Positions 8,752 to 15,868 of a stretch of 26,100 nt of DNA are shown one piece after another. Below the pieces are notes generated by a model. That model did not search any database, was not told the origin of the DNA, and saw only the letters and a program-made list of their open reading frames with translations. The position numbers and the translations under genes are program-made. The stretch comes from Thermoflexales bacterium (GTDB lineage Bacteria > Chloroflexota > Anaerolineae > Fen-1058). Numbering within the stretch: position 1 is the stretch's first letter; every line of letters starts with the position of its first letter. The DNA lies in contig JAFGFO010000250.1 in the NCBI GenBank assembly GCA_016931085.1, forward strand, positions 1 through 26,100, given 5' to 3'.

Positions 8752-10935
8752 TCATTCCTCCAATCCGATCGGCTTGAATCCCCCGCTGCCGGACGGGTCC
8801 AGCTCGAGCAGCAGCAGCGTCCGTCCGCCGATAGGGGCCGAGCCGTCGGGGGCAGCGCAGTCGGGGGTGTCTGGCCGGTTTCGATTGGTCGCCGCCGGCA
8901 GCGTGAGCGTGTAGCGTCCTTCGACTGCATCGATACTCTGTCCTATGCCATCTGGGCCAATGACTATGGCCGAAGTGCTGGTGGCGGTCAGCACGGCCGT
9001 CTGGGAGGTGTAGGAACGCGCCCACAAGGCCAACAGGCGGTTGCCCTCGGCCGGGTCGTAAAAAGAGATCCACTCTTCACCCCCATCCGGCGGCCGCCAA
9101 CGCCATTTGGGTACCAGCCTGGGTAAACGAGTCGTCGCGAGCTGGTAGGCAGCAAACGACGGGCGCGCGCCTTCATCCGATGGGTAGCAGCCGGCCGGCG
9201 CGCTGCCGTCGTTGCGGCGCAGGCCAAAGGCGTCGAGCATGCCAGGCCCATTGCCGCAGTCGTCGTACAATTGAAAGTGAAACACCACCTCGGCATTCAT
9301 CCACACGGCGTAGAGCGCGCTTTGGAGGACGTAATCGGCTTGTTCCAGTTGTGTGGCGCGCCAGGGGTAGGGGAAGGGGCAGGAGATGGGGTTTAGATCT
9401 GGGAAGAGGACGGCCGGATCATCCCATACCGGCACCCCGCTTTCGTTGATCCACAACGTTTTGCTGACAATGCCGCGGCCTTCGAGCTGGAGCTGGGCCT
9501 CGTACAATCGGTTAAAGGTCGCCCACGACCACGAGTAGCTGTGCATGGCGACCGCATCAAAGTACCAGGCGTAGGGCTGCGTATTGGGGTAGGTGCCAAG
9601 GGTGCCAAGCGTATCGCTTAGCCACGTGGGCCGTTGGTTGACGTCCGAGATGCCGCCGAGCATCACGCGCGCCTCCGGGTCGGCTTGCCTGGCGGCCAGG
9701 TAGGCCACCGCCACCGTGCGCGCGTAATCGGCCGCGTTCCCATTCCAGAACCACGTATAGTCCGGTTCGTTCCACACTTCCCACATCCGCACGCCTTGCC
9801 CGTCTGCCCAGCCGCGCTGAGTGGCCAGCGTGCCGCCGGGCTTGTAGCGCATGACGGTAGTGTACACAAAGCGCGCCCAGGGATTGGCGGGGTTGATGGC
9901 CTTACCCGGCCCCAGCACGTCGCTGCCATCGCTGAACACAGCTTCGTAGAGATTGGCCGGTGTGGTGCAGTCGCTCAGAGCCAATGCCTGGAGAGACAGG
10001 CGCTCAGAGGCTTTCGCCGCGTCCTGGCGTGCAGCCGGCCCGATGCGTGGGGGAGAGGCGTAGACTTGCGCAGCGACCCCGTCGCACGGCCCCTTGCGGT
10101 GGATCACAGGCGGTGGCCCCTGCAAGATAGCGTTGAGTTGGAGGCCGTGTTCTATATCCGCGCTGACGGCGGCGTCGTGGGCCGGCCAGTCAAAGACATT
10201 GTCAGACGTTTCAATCAGGCCCCAGTACATGGGCCAGCGATCCCAGGTGGCGCCAGCCTCGGCGGCGCGCCGGAAGCGCAGCTCGCCGGCCGGCGTTTCG
10301 GCCGAGGTGACAAAGCTCAAGCCGAATTGGTGGGTTATGAGAGGGGAGGGCGTGACTGGCGGAGGAGAAGTGGGGGTGCTGGTAGGAGTTGGTGTTGGGG
10401 ATGGTGTAGATGTGGGTGTTGGCGTGGGAGGGGTACTATTGCGCAGCGTCATCGGTAAAAAGAGGTGTGGCCAGTCGTCCCATACGCGCAGCGATACAAG
10501 CACGATGAGCGGGTTGTTTGAAGTTGTGATGGGTTGGGCGCCTATCCACAAGACAGACGTGAACACACCGGTGGGATAAGGCCGGCTGTCAATTTGCACG
10601 TAGACAGTGCCCGTATTGACCCCGGTCGTGGGTGAAATCGAGACAATCAAGGGGCCTTGCTGCAATGTCCCCGCTACGTCGCTGGTGATCGTCCAGCTCA
10701 TCACCCCGCTGCCGGCGTTGAGTATCTCGATCGTTTGCGTGAATGTGCGCGGTTCGCTGTACACGGCCGTGAACGCGAGCGAGGCGGGGCTTATCTCCAG
10801 GACTGGACGCTCTGCGACGATTTGCGACGCTGATAGCCCTGGTTCAGACGCGTGAGCAAGGTAAAAAGCAGACAGGATGGCGAGGAGGCCGGCCGATAAG
10901 GCAGCCAGGAGGGTGGGAGATATACGATAGTACAT
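8752..10935 (-). CDS. Secreted clan GH-A-like glycoside hydrolase with BACON-like domain and PT linker
   Basis: A 727-residue exported enzyme. Residues 1-30 are a signal peptide. Residues about 46-155 are a BACON/Ig-like domain (LEISPASLAFTAV, ILNAGSGVMSWTIT). This ends with HLFLPMTLRN (157-166), then a Pro/Thr/Ser linker (168-198). From about 202 a (beta/alpha)8 barrel follows: MWEVWNEPD gives a likely acid/base Glu (E390), and TLWINESG a likely nucleophile Glu (E498). The ~108-residue spacing and both motifs fit retaining clan GH-A enzymes such as GH39 or GH5-type; the exact family and sugar cannot be read. A C-terminal beta domain closes the protein. ATG 10935 has only a weak ribosome site but leads straight into the signal peptide. 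Probably acts outside the cell on plant or microbial polysaccharide. Confidence 0.88.
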   Translation of the reverse strand: MYYRISPTLLAALSAGLLAILSAFYLAHASEPGLSASQIVAERPVLEISPASLAFTAVYSEPRTFTQTIEILNAGSGVMSWTITSDVAGTLQQGPLIVSISPTTGVNTGTVYVQIDSRPYPTGVFTSVLWIGAQPITTSNNPLIVLVSLRVWDDWPHLFLPMTLRNSTPPTPTPTSTPSPTPTPTSTPTSPPPVTPSPLITHQFGLSFVTSAETPAGELRFRRAAEAGATWDRWPMYWGLIETSDNVFDWPAHDAAVSADIEHGLQLNAILQGPPPVIHRKGPCDGVAAQVYASPPRIGPAARQDAAKASERLSLQALALSDCTTPANLYEAVFSDGSDVLGPGKAINPANPWARFVYTTVMRYKPGGTLATQRGWADGQGVRMWEVWNEPDYTWFWNGNAADYARTVAVAYLAARQADPEARVMLGGISDVNQRPTWLSDTLGTLGTYPNTQPYAWYFDAVAMHSYSWSWATFNRLYEAQLQLEGRGIVSKTLWINESGVPVWDDPAVLFPDLNPISCPFPYPWRATQLEQADYVLQSALYAVWMNAEVVFHFQLYDDCGNGPGMLDAFGLRRNDGSAPAGCYPSDEGARPSFAAYQLATTRLPRLVPKWRWRPPDGGEEWISFYDPAEGNRLLALWARSYTSQTAVLTATSTSAIVIGPDGIGQSIDAVEGRYTLTLPAATNRNRPDTPDCAAPDGSAPIGGRTLLLLELDPSGSGGFKPIGLEE

Positions 10936-10961
10936 AGGAAATGTGGCCTGGTCAACTCTTC

Positions 10962-11017
10962 AGAAACCGAGTTTTTTGCCTTGCACCCCCCACGGGGGAG
11001 GAAAAAACTCGGTTTCT
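10962..11017. repeat. 16-bp perfect inverted repeat with nested C/G hairpin
   Basis: AGAAACCGAGTTTTTT (10962-10977) and its exact inverse (11002-11017) flank a 24-base loop that itself contains CCCCC...GGGGG. The T and A runs are inside the stem, not after it, so it is not a standard terminator. It lies between the tRNA pair and the glycosidase gene, both on the minus strand, and could reduce read-through. It may be a dispersed palindromic element. Confidence 0.7.
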
Positions 11018-11061
11018 TGTCTGGGTTCATCTATAGGCACCTTGCATCTGTGTCCAAAAAA

Positions 11062-11134
11062 TGCCCGCGGCGGGATTCGAACTCGCAACCGACGGATCCG
11101 AAGTCCGGCGCTCTGTCCATTGAGCTACGCGGGC
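11062..11134 (-). tRNA. tRNA-Arg (anticodon TCG)
   Basis: A cloverleaf reads on the minus strand. The acceptor stem is GCCCGCG (5' end at 11134) with CGCGGGC, discriminator A at 11062. The D stem is GCTC/GAGC, the anticodon loop CTTCGGA (anticodon TCG, Arg) and the T loop TTCGAAT. Two stem positions are mispaired: 27-43 (C.U) and 52-62 (A.C). CCA is not encoded. It follows tRNA-His by 15 bases and is probably cotranscribed. Confidence 0.9.
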
Positions 11135-11149
11135 ACTTGTAACCAAAAG

Positions 11150-11222
11150 GGTGAGCGACGGGTGTCGAACCCGCAACATCTGGATCCACAGTCCAGTGCT
11201 CTGCCATTGAGCTACGCTCACC
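11150..11222 (-). tRNA. tRNA-His (anticodon GTG)
   Basis: The acceptor stem GTGAGCG/CGCTCAC carries the extra 5' G (-1, at 11222) opposite discriminator C (11150), the identity pair of tRNA-His. D stem GCTC/GAGC, anticodon stem CTGGA/TCCAG, loop CTGTGGA (anticodon GTG), T loop TTCGACA. CCA is not encoded. First gene of a His-Arg tRNA unit. Confidence 0.95.
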
Positions 11223-11232
11223 ACGTGGGCTG

Positions 11233-11261
11233 AGTATAGCATAGAATGGAGGAGTTAGCAA
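11233..11261 (-). promoter_or_regulatory. Promoter of the tRNA-His/tRNA-Arg unit
   Basis: On the minus strand, TTGCTA (complement of 11256-11261) and TATACT (complement of 11233-11238) are separated by exactly 17 bp. The expected start is about 11226, just before tRNA-His. The hexamers, spacing and position all agree. Confidence 0.7.
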
Positions 11262-11325
11262 GATGGGCCGCGAGGCCGCGGGGTGGCGAGCGTTTCACAC
11301 TGCGAGTGCACAAGTGACTTATCTG

Positions 11326-11334
11326 TGTTATAAT
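11326..11334 (+). promoter_or_regulatory. Extended -10 promoter with apparently leaderless start
   Basis: TGT-TATAAT (11326-11334) is an extended -10 element. Transcription should begin near 11341, and the lipoprotein ATG is at 11344, so the mRNA would have almost no leader. No ribosome site precedes the ATG, which fits leaderless translation. Confidence 0.6.
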
Positions 11335-11343
11335 GCAAGCGTT

Positions 11344-12708
11344 ATGGTCACACGTATCATGTGCTTGTCTATTGTGAGTATCTGTATCGCTTTAGCGGCG
11401 GGCGGCTGCGCCATCCTGGCGCCGGTCATCACGCCAACTGGCACACCCGTCGGCGGGCTGGCTTCTCCGTCGCCTGCGCCGACGGGTGTGACGGTGCCGC
11501 CGCTGCCCACCCCGACCAGCTCGTTTGTCCTGACGCAGGCTACCCCTGCTGCTGACGCGGCCATGACGCTCACGGTGTGGCTGCCCGATACCTTCGACCC
11601 TTACGCGTCTCATCCGGCGGCCCAGCTTATGTTGGAGCAGTTGAGCGCTTTCGCCGCCAGCCGTCCAGACACCTTTGTTAAGGTACAGCTTAAAAAGGCT
11701 AGTGGGGCGGGTGGCCTGCTGGACTTGTTGCGCACGGCTAGCCCGGTCGCGCCGGCTGCCTTGCCGGACGTTGCCGTGTTGGGCTTGACCGATATGCAAA
11801 CGGCGGCCAGTTCGGGCGTGTTGCAGCCCTTGGATTCGTGGCTGGCGGCCGGTTTGACGGCCGATCTGTTCCCGTTTGCTGTCTCGGTCGGGCAGGTAGA
11901 GGGTAAATGGTATGGCTTGCCTTACGCGGTTGACCTGGCGCATCTGGCTTATGATACCAGGCGTTTTACAATGACAGCGCCGCTGACATGGACGCAGATT
12001 TTGTCGAGCAGTGCGCTTTATCTCTTCCCGCTGGGGAGCGCCAGCAATTCACTGCCTGATGACGTACTGGCTCAATACCTGGCGAATGGGGGGACATTGA
12101 CGGATGCGCGCGGCCGGCCCAGCCTGGATGAGGCGCCGCTGGCTGACACCTTGCGCCAGCTTTTGAGCGCTTACGAGGCCGGGATTATCCCCCCTGAAGC
12201 GCTGCACTTTAGCTCGGCTGATGAAGCCTGGCCTGCCTTGGCGGCTCGTAAGGCGCCGCTGGCAAACATCCAGGCCTCGCGCTATCTTACGGCTCAGGAA
12301 ACGCTTGCCTGGTTGGGTTATGCCTCTCTGCCGGGGCGGAGCGGGGCAGTGCGCCCGATCGCTCGTGGTTGGGCTTTTGCCTTGGTGACCCGTGACCCGG
12401 CGCGCCAACCTCGGGCCGCCTCGTTGATGATGTGGATGTTGGCTGCCAACCGTAGCGCGGCCTGGACGCAAGCGATGGGTTTGCTGCCGGTCAGGACTAG
12501 CGCCTTGGATCGTTGGGAGCGAAGCGATCCGTATGTGCTCTTTTTGCGCCAGGAGCTCAGCCGAGCTGTTGCGCCGCCGCCGTTCAGCGTGGTCACGGCG
12601 GTCGGGCCGGTCTTTCGAACTGCCTTGGCGGACGTCTTGGCCGGCAAATCGGCTCCCGAAGCTGCTGCTGCGGCGGCGGTGGCCCAGCTCAAAGGTGCGA
12701 CGCCATGA
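11344..12708 (+). CDS. Lipoprotein, extracellular solute-binding protein family 1-like
   Basis: A 454-residue lipoprotein. The N-terminus, MVTRIMCLSIVSICIALAAGGC, is a lipoprotein signal with lipidated Cys22. A Pro/Thr/Ser-rich tether (about 23-70) precedes a periplasmic-binding fold: MTLTVWLPDTFDP, LPDVAVLGLTDMQTAASSGVLQPLD and GKWYGLPYAVDLAHLAYD are typical of carbohydrate-type family 1 binding proteins. The frame opens at 11263, but that codon lies upstream of the -10 box; ATG 11344 begins the signal peptide and is chosen. No permease or ATPase gene is adjacent. Instead the stop overlaps the start of a histidine kinase (ATGA). This suggests a sensing accessory protein rather than a transporter subunit, though an orphan binding protein for a distant ABC system remains possible. 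Confidence 0.88.
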   Translation: MVTRIMCLSIVSICIALAAGGCAILAPVITPTGTPVGGLASPSPAPTGVTVPPLPTPTSSFVLTQATPAADAAMTLTVWLPDTFDPYASHPAAQLMLEQLSAFAASRPDTFVKVQLKKASGAGGLLDLLRTASPVAPAALPDVAVLGLTDMQTAASSGVLQPLDSWLAAGLTADLFPFAVSVGQVEGKWYGLPYAVDLAHLAYDTRRFTMTAPLTWTQILSSSALYLFPLGSASNSLPDDVLAQYLANGGTLTDARGRPSLDEAPLADTLRQLLSAYEAGIIPPEALHFSSADEAWPALAARKAPLANIQASRYLTAQETLAWLGYASLPGRSGAVRPIARGWAFALVTRDPARQPRAASLMMWMLAANRSAAWTQAMGLLPVRTSALDRWERSDPYVLFLRQELSRAVAPPPFSVVTAVGPVFRTALADVLAGKSAPEAAAAAAVAQLKGATP

Positions 12709-13961
12709 AGGAAAACGCTTTGTCTTACGCCACTTTGCCGGCGGCAACGCTCGCGCGCCTGGTCGAAGCCTCCCAGGTGCTCAATTCGACACTCGAGCTA
12801 GAACTGTTGTTGCAGTTCATCATTGATACAGCCGCCGAATTGACCGGGGCGGCGGCGGCGTCAATCATGTTATTCGACGACAAGACGCACACCTTGCGCT
12901 TCGAGGCCAGCAGTAACCAATTGGCCCAGGACGCCTTGGGACATTTTGAAGTGCCGCTGGAGGGCAGCCTGGCGGGTGCCATCTTTTGTGAGTGTAGGCC
13001 GCTGATCATCAACGATGCGCAGCACGATCCACGCTTGTACAAGCAGGTCGGGGAGGCCGTCGCCTTGCCCACGCACTCGTTGTTGGGCGTTCCCTTGTGT
13101 ATCAAGGAGCGCTCTACCGGCGTTTTGGAGGCCGTCAACAAGCGCGATGGGTCTGGCTTTAGCGAGACGGACGCCTTTACTTTGAGTGCGCTGGCTTCGC
13201 AGGCGGCCATCGCCATCGAAAACGCTCGCCTGATTGAAGCTTTGCAAAAGGCCCACGCCGAGCTTCGTCAACTCGATCGAGCCAAGAGTGATTTCATTTC
13301 GGTCGCTTCGCACGAGCTGCGCACGCCGCTGCACATCATCCTGGGATACGCCGAATTTCTCCAAGGGGAAACGTCCAGCACCGGCCAGGAGTACCTGCGC
13401 TCGGTGCGCAACAGCGCCATGCGCTTGAAGCAGTTGATCGAAAGTATGGTCAACCTCAACTACATGGATGCTGGTTCGATCGATCTGGAGCGGACACGGC
13501 TGGACTTGCGCCAGGTGGTTGAAGTGGTCATTGCAGATCTGCAGGCTCGCGCTCAAGCCCAGGGCTTGACGCTTGAATTGAGCACGCCGTCCGAGCCGCT
13601 GTGGGTGCTGATCGATCAGGCCAAGATCCAGGTGGCGATCACCAATGTGATGTCTAACGCGCTGCAGTTCACGGCGCCGGGAGGACAGGTGCTCGTTTCG
13701 TGTGAAAAACGTTTCAAAGAGGCATGGGTGTCGGTGATGGATAACGGGCCGGGCATCCCGCCCGAACAGTTGGAACGGGTCTTTGAGCGTTTTTACCAGG
13801 TGGAACATCACATGACGCGCCGGAAAGGTGGGCTGGGCCTGGGCTTGACTATTGCGCGGGGCATGGTGGCCATGCACGCCGGGCGCATCTGGGCAGAAAG
13901 CCCGACCGTCGACGCCGGCGGCTGCCGTGTTACCTTGGCCCTGCCGCTGGCCGAAGCGTAG
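12705..13961 (+). CDS. GAF-domain sensor histidine kinase (cytoplasmic)
   Basis: A 418-residue kinase. Residues about 20-180 are a GAF domain (LNSTLELELLLQFIIDTAAELTG to LASQAAIAIENARL). A short coiled linker leads to the HisKA H-box SHELRTPLH with phospho-acceptor His203. The ATPase part has the N-box NVMSNALQF, the G1 box DNGPGIP, the F-box FERFYQ and the G2 box GLGLGL. No transmembrane segment is present, so it acts in the cytoplasm. ATG 12705 overlaps the lipoprotein stop by 4 bases (ATGA), with AAAGGTG upstream; the longer frame from 12513 would run inside the lipoprotein gene and is rejected. No partner response regulator lies on this strand; the regulators at 20271-21532 are separated and on the other strand. 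Confidence 0.93.
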   Translation: MKENALSYATLPAATLARLVEASQVLNSTLELELLLQFIIDTAAELTGAAAASIMLFDDKTHTLRFEASSNQLAQDALGHFEVPLEGSLAGAIFCECRPLIINDAQHDPRLYKQVGEAVALPTHSLLGVPLCIKERSTGVLEAVNKRDGSGFSETDAFTLSALASQAAIAIENARLIEALQKAHAELRQLDRAKSDFISVASHELRTPLHIILGYAEFLQGETSSTGQEYLRSVRNSAMRLKQLIESMVNLNYMDAGSIDLERTRLDLRQVVEVVIADLQARAQAQGLTLELSTPSEPLWVLIDQAKIQVAITNVMSNALQFTAPGGQVLVSCEKRFKEAWVSVMDNGPGIPPEQLERVFERFYQVEHHMTRRKGGLGLGLTIARGMVAMHAGRIWAESPTVDAGGCRVTLALPLAEA

Positions 13962-14025
13962 ACCCTAAAGGTTTTGCAAAGCACCCCCAAGCGTAGCGCA
14001 GAGGGCAAAACCTTTAGGGTCTTTT
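13961..14025 (+). terminator. Strong intrinsic terminator of the lipoprotein-kinase operon
   Basis: GACCCTAAAGGTTTTGC (13961-13977) and its exact inverse (14005-14021) form a 17-bp stem with a 27-base loop. TTTT (14022-14025) follows on the plus strand. It lies between the kinase stop and the stop of the convergent ABC ATPase. On the minus strand no U-tract follows, so it is directional. Confidence 0.75.
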
Positions 14026-14791
14026 AGCCGATCGCCGCCCGCACCTGGCCGGCAATTTCTCCAAAGAGCATCCCATACCGCTGTTCAAGGCCGCGCGGAC
14101 GCTGCAGTGGCACGTTAAAGATCGCACGCAGCGTGCCAGGCCGCGGGCCAAGGGCAACGACGTGGTCGGCCAGGAACACGGCTTCGCTGATGTCGTGTGT
14201 GACCATCACGACGGTTTTGTGGCTGGCCTCCCAGATGCGCAGCAATTCCAGGCCCATGCGCTCGCGTGTCATCGCGTCTAATGCCCCGAATGGCTCGTCC
14301 AGCAGCAAGAGGCGCGGGTCGTGGGCCAGCGCTCGCGCGATGGCTACCCGCTGTTCCATTCCCCCTGACAGATCGTGTGGGTACGTCGATTCAAAGCCTT
14401 CCAGCCCCACCAGGCGAAGTAACTCGTCGGCGCATTGTTGGGAGATCGAGCGTCCCAGGCCCGCCAGCTCGAGCGGCAAGACCACGTTGTCACGTGCCGT
14501 GCGCCACGGCATCAGGTTCGCTTTTTGAAAGACCACGCCGATGTGGCGGTGCGGTCCGGCCAGGGGCTGGCCATCCAGGCGCACCTGGCCTTGCGTGGGC
14601 TGAATCAGCCCGGCCATCAAGCGCAGCAGAGTGGACTTGCCACAGCCGGACGGCCCGACGATGCAGATGAATTCCTGCTGCGCCACCTCGAACGAGATGT
14701 CGTCGAGCACCGCCAGCGTGCTAGCTTGCCCATGGTAGCCATGGCTGACGTGCTCGACTTGCATGATGGGATCTGGTTTCGTGTCACTCAT
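14024..14791 (-). CDS. ABC transporter ATP-binding protein of the flavin-type importer
   Basis: A 255-residue nucleotide-binding subunit. Walker A is GPSGCGKST (46-54), Q-loop VFQKANLMPW, signature LSGGMEQR, Walker B LLLLDEP followed by FGALD, H-loop VMVTHD. It is of the nitrate/taurine/thiamine-precursor (SsuB/TauB-like) class. It is the third gene behind an FMN riboswitch, after the permease and binding protein, and so should energise import of riboflavin or a precursor. Start ATG 14791 lacks a clean ribosome site; a run of 7-bp repeats (14804-14838) fills the gap to the binding-protein stop and may have replaced the original leader. The next Met (14764) has no ribosome site either. Confidence 0.93.
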   Translation of the reverse strand: MSDTKPDPIMQVEHVSHGYHGQASTLAVLDDISFEVAQQEFICIVGPSGCGKSTLLRLMAGLIQPTQGQVRLDGQPLAGPHRHIGVVFQKANLMPWRTARDNVVLPLELAGLGRSISQQCADELLRLVGLEGFESTYPHDLSGGMEQRVAIARALAHDPRLLLLDEPFGALDAMTRERMGLELLRIWEASHKTVVMVTHDISEAVFLADHVVALGPRPGTLRAIFNVPLQRPRGLEQRYGMLFGEIAGQVRAAIG

Positions 14792-14803
14792 CCTTGTGTT
14801 CTT

Positions 14804-14838
14804 CTTACTTCCTACTTCCTACTCCCTACTCCCTACTT
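14804..14838. repeat. Five tandem heptamers (CCTACTT/CCTACTC) between ABC genes
   Basis: Read on the plus strand: CTTACTT, CCTACTT, CCTACTC, CCTACTC, CCTACTT. The array occupies the binding-protein/ATPase gap and reaches into the binding-protein stop codon (14837-14839). Same 7-bp period as other arrays in this window but with a different unit. Confidence 0.85.
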
Positions 14839-15847
14839 ACTCTACAAAGCGGTTGGTAAAGACCTTGTCCAACTCGACTTTGCCCGTCAGCAGCCCCATT
14901 TCCTCGAGCACGTCGACGGTCGTTTGCCAGTTGGTAGAATCCGAGTGCCCGATTCGATCGCTCTTCCACATCTCGATCGAGGCCCCCATCACCTGGCGCT
15001 GCGTGGTTGCCACACCAGAGTCGTCCAGGCCGGTGACGAACTTTTTGCACGTCTCAAAGGCCTCGTCAGGCTTGGCGATCGTGTCGGCGATCCCCCGCGC
15101 CAGGGCACGCAAGAAGCGCTTGACCAACTCGGGCCGCTTGGCGATGGTGTCCTCGTTCGTCACGATGCCGTTCGAGACCAGGTTGGCATACCCGGCGATT
15201 TTGATGACATTCACAGCCTGCCCGGCGCGCTGCAATTGGATGGGTTCGTTGTTAACATAGATGATGGCCGCGTCTACCTTGCCCTCTGTCAACGCGGCAA
15301 CCTGGTTGAAACCGATCGCCTCGACGGTGATCTTGCTCTCGTCCAGGCCGGCCTTGGAGACCAGGCCGCGCCAGCCGATATAGCTGGCGCCCTGGAAAAT
15401 CGGCGTCCCCACCCGCTTGCCGATCAGGTCGTCGGGTGATTGGATGCCCTTGTCGGCCAGGGATACCACACCCACCGGGAATGTTTGCCACCATTGAAAG
15501 ACGTAGGTGAGCGGCAGGCCTTGGGCGCGCGCCAGCGGCACTTGCTCGCCGCTGGCCAGGGTAAAGGGCAGTTGGCCGGCGCCGACCAGCTTCATGCCAT
15601 CCGTCTCAAAACTATAATCAAACTCGATCTCAAGACCTTCCTGGGCAAAGTAGCCTTTTTCGACGGCCACGTAGAACGGCGCGTACTGCACATTGGGGAT
15701 ATAGCCCATCGGCAGGCGGATGCGTTCCAACTCGCCAGGCGGCCGGGTTTCGGGCGGGGCAGTTGCCGGCCGGCAGCCGCCGGCCAACGCGCTGGCGAGG
15801 ATCATGGCGGTAGCCACGGTAACGATCGATGCTATTTTGTGTTTCAT
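14837..15847 (-). CDS. ribY: Riboflavin/flavin-precursor ABC transporter substrate-binding lipoprotein (NMT1/THI5-like)
   Basis: A 336-residue lipoprotein: n-region MKHK, hydrophobic core, lipobox LAGGC with Cys25. The NMT1/THI5-like binding fold is seen in LPMGYIPNVQYAPFYVAVEKGYFAQEGLEIEF, FTLASGEQVPLARAQG and VGVVSLADKGIQSPDDLIGKRVGTP. Proteins of this fold bind thiamine precursors, nitrate, sulfonates or, in the RibY group, riboflavin; the FMN riboswitch upstream is what points to flavin. Start ATG 15847 has AAGGAG (15859-15864) about 11 bases upstream. It lies 21 bases after the permease stop. The symbol is assigned from context and known RibXY systems, not from identified binding residues. 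Confidence 0.85.
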   Translation of the reverse strand: MKHKIASIVTVATAMILASALAGGCRPATAPPETRPPGELERIRLPMGYIPNVQYAPFYVAVEKGYFAQEGLEIEFDYSFETDGMKLVGAGQLPFTLASGEQVPLARAQGLPLTYVFQWWQTFPVGVVSLADKGIQSPDDLIGKRVGTPIFQGASYIGWRGLVSKAGLDESKITVEAIGFNQVAALTEGKVDAAIIYVNNEPIQLQRAGQAVNVIKIAGYANLVSNGIVTNEDTIAKRPELVKRFLRALARGIADTIAKPDEAFETCKKFVTGLDDSGVATTQRQVMGASIEMWKSDRIGHSDSTNWQTTVDVLEEMGLLTGKVELDKVFTNRFVE

Positions 15848-15868
15848 GCTTGTTTCTTCTCCTTGGTT

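Noticed and set aside
11263..11343. ATG 11263 as start of the lipoprotein
   Set aside because: It precedes the extended -10 promoter and would bury the lipoprotein signal.
12870..13877. 335-codon minus-strand frame opposite the GAF kinase
   Set aside because: Shadow of the kinase gene; no family features.
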